From: Azorinus chamasolen
Taxonomy: Eukaryota > Mollusca > Bivalvia > Cardiida > Solecurtidae
Direction of reading: 5' to 3'
NCBI GenBank assembly: GCA_963576725.1
Contig: OY755240.1
Coordinates: 34,507,163 to 34,571,162, forward strand
DNA: 64,000 nt
Of the stretch, positions 63,046 to 64,000 are shown in pieces (the stretch's first letter is position 1; each line of letters opens with the position of its first letter). A program made the position numbers and the translations under genes. Under the pieces are notes generated by a model. That model was not told where the DNA came from and ran no database searches. It saw nothing but the letters and a program-made list of their open reading frames with translations.

Positions 63046-63269
63046 TTCTGCATCTATTATTTCATTAATACTTTATCATATACGCCTACATACTAGAACA
63101 TTAATATGTCACATTTCATTATAAACACTGATATTTATATTTTACAATCCAGTTCATAGAGTTTGGTTTTACAAATAACAGTATCGCGCTTTGTTTCACA
63201 GCGCCAGGACATACATTTGGTAGTACGAAAATGACATAGAGTAAGTCTATAGCAACCACTGAATGAATA

Positions 63270-63420
63270 AACATAGTGGTCCTGAAATGCGGGCGGTTGC
63301 TTATTAAAGCAGGACGAAAGTAATGTAAAACCTGTTAGTGTAACTTATGGCATAACTTTCGTCCAGCATTAAGATACCAACTGCCTCCTGAGATCTGATG
63401 ATCGCTTTAGAGGGGTTTGT
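63270..63420 (+). mobile_element. TA-site hairpin MITE, diverged
   Basis: GCGGTTGCTTATTAAAGCAG, GACGAAAGTAATG..CATAACTTTCGTCC, AGCATTAAGATACC, CGCTTTAGAGGGGTTTG. Confidence 0.6.
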
Positions 63421-63499
63421 TATGTTTCCTGCTGTCTCCACACCGAAATAATTACTCTCACCCATGTGTAAGTCATTTTAATCTGTAAACTATATACAT

Positions 63500-63500
63500 G

Positions 63501-63565
<65 letters not shown>

Positions 63566-63582
63566 TTACTACTACTACTACT
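63500..63582 (+). repeat. (CTA)n microsatellite
   Basis: About 27 CTA units with one ATT interruption. The Val-only minus frame is an artefact. Confidence 0.98.
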
Positions 63583-63827
63583 GACTTTATTTTACGTGTA
63601 TAACATATTTGGTAACAATCAATTTTCAATACTCGGCGTCTCATCTGGACCTAAGATGTTTGCAAATGGTAGTCAGTTTAAGCTTAACGAGAGTAGGGTT
63701 AAAATTGAAGGACATCGTAACGAAACGCTTATGGGAAAATATGTCATGTAAAGTTCTCTGTTTGAAACGCATGTTTGAATCAACGGTACTCGAGCTGTAT
63801 GCAGGGCTTACTAGAACAACTAATTAA

Positions 63828-63938
63828 TCCTTCGCTTGCTGGATTTTAAAATACATTTCTCCTTCTTTACCCATTCCCTGTAGTATAATTACATATATCT
63901 GCACTGTGTACAAGTATTTCGCTGTGAAATCCCTACTA
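63828..63938 (-). mobile_element. C-type MITE, right end, reverse orientation
   Basis: TTAA 63824-63827, then TCCTTCGCTTGCTGG, TTTTAAAATACATTTCTCC, TTCTTTACCCATTCCCTG and TACAAGTATTTCGCTGTG. This is the reverse complement of the C right half, cut by the microsatellite. Confidence 0.78.
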
Positions 63939-63942
63939 CATG

Positions 63943-64000
63943 TAGTAGCAGTAGCAGCAGCAGCAGTAGCAGTAGCAGCAGCAGTAGCAGTAGCAGTAGC
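63943..64000 (+). repeat. (AGCAGT/AGC)n microsatellite at window edge
   Basis: GTAGCAGTAGCAGCAGCAGC-type trinucleotide repeat reaching the end of the window, inside the C-type element. Confidence 0.95.

Noticed and set aside
63420..63644. Poly-valine frame on minus strand
   Set aside because: (CTA)n microsatellite.

Overview
This is 64 kb of eukaryotic, AT-rich, repeat-dominated DNA. It has no operons, no long non-repetitive reading frames and no rRNA. The best fit is a lophotrochozoan, most likely a bivalve mollusc. Reasons: a SINE 3' region at about 16.3-16.5 kb that I recognise from molluscs, a CORE/tRNA-type SINE at 25.55 kb, dispersed units carrying GGGAGATAATTCTGC and (GGAC)n..GGGGGACATA tails, and many tRNA-derived heads. 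The species cannot be named from the sequence alone.

Most of the window consists of short non-autonomous DNA transposons (MITEs, about 200-250 bp). They sit at TTAA (piggyBac-like target) with tips CCCTTT...AAAGGG. I separate the families by tip and interior: A (CCCTTTCCCTCATA), B (CCCTTTCGCTGCCAA), C (CCCTTCGCTTGC), D (CCCTTTACC), E (CCCTTTCCCTGTTC), F (CCCTTAC/CCCTTACC) and G (CCCATTACCTCATA, interior GAGCATTTGCTCC). A further family with TA target sites has tips CAGTAAACCC. Despite different tips, A, B, C, E and F carry an internal 60-70 bp hairpin built on one plan: AAACAG, a short spacer, GAYCC, then a GATSAGAC block and a centre. D and the TA family carry a second hairpin type (GCTTAATGCAGG..GAAAGCTCC).

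A second layer is satellite DNA. At least seven arrays are amplified pieces of these MITEs: 20.9 kb (B-like tip region), 24.4 kb (A right arm), 41.2 kb (A arm tip), 54.6 kb (F arm), 59.75 kb (F-like tip), 61.06 kb (A centre) and 62.06 kb (A right interior). Three of them still lie inside a recognisable MITE shell. Other arrays (18.1, 19.5, 26.7, 47.4, 49.8, 51.9, 62.5 kb) have no clear parent. The longest reading frames (337, 305 and 235 codons) are read-through of such arrays.

A third layer is larger fold-back elements whose target duplications I could read: 4863-8227 (CATCTC), 14408-17883 (ATTTT, inside an E MITE), 37738-39602 (CTAC, inside an A MITE) and 52637-53382 (TA, inside a satellite, with two opposed tRNA-like units).

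Ordinary genes are nearly absent. The only gene-like signals are: a possible two-exon gene on + (10514-10526 with 12741-12889); two phase-compatible exons on - (14081-14012 and 13560-13484); a possible first coding exon on + (45372-45538, donor GTAAGC); a 23-codon frame inside a fold-back element (19265-19336); and a promoter-like ETS/NRF1 cluster near 37.14-37.20 kb. All need transcript support.
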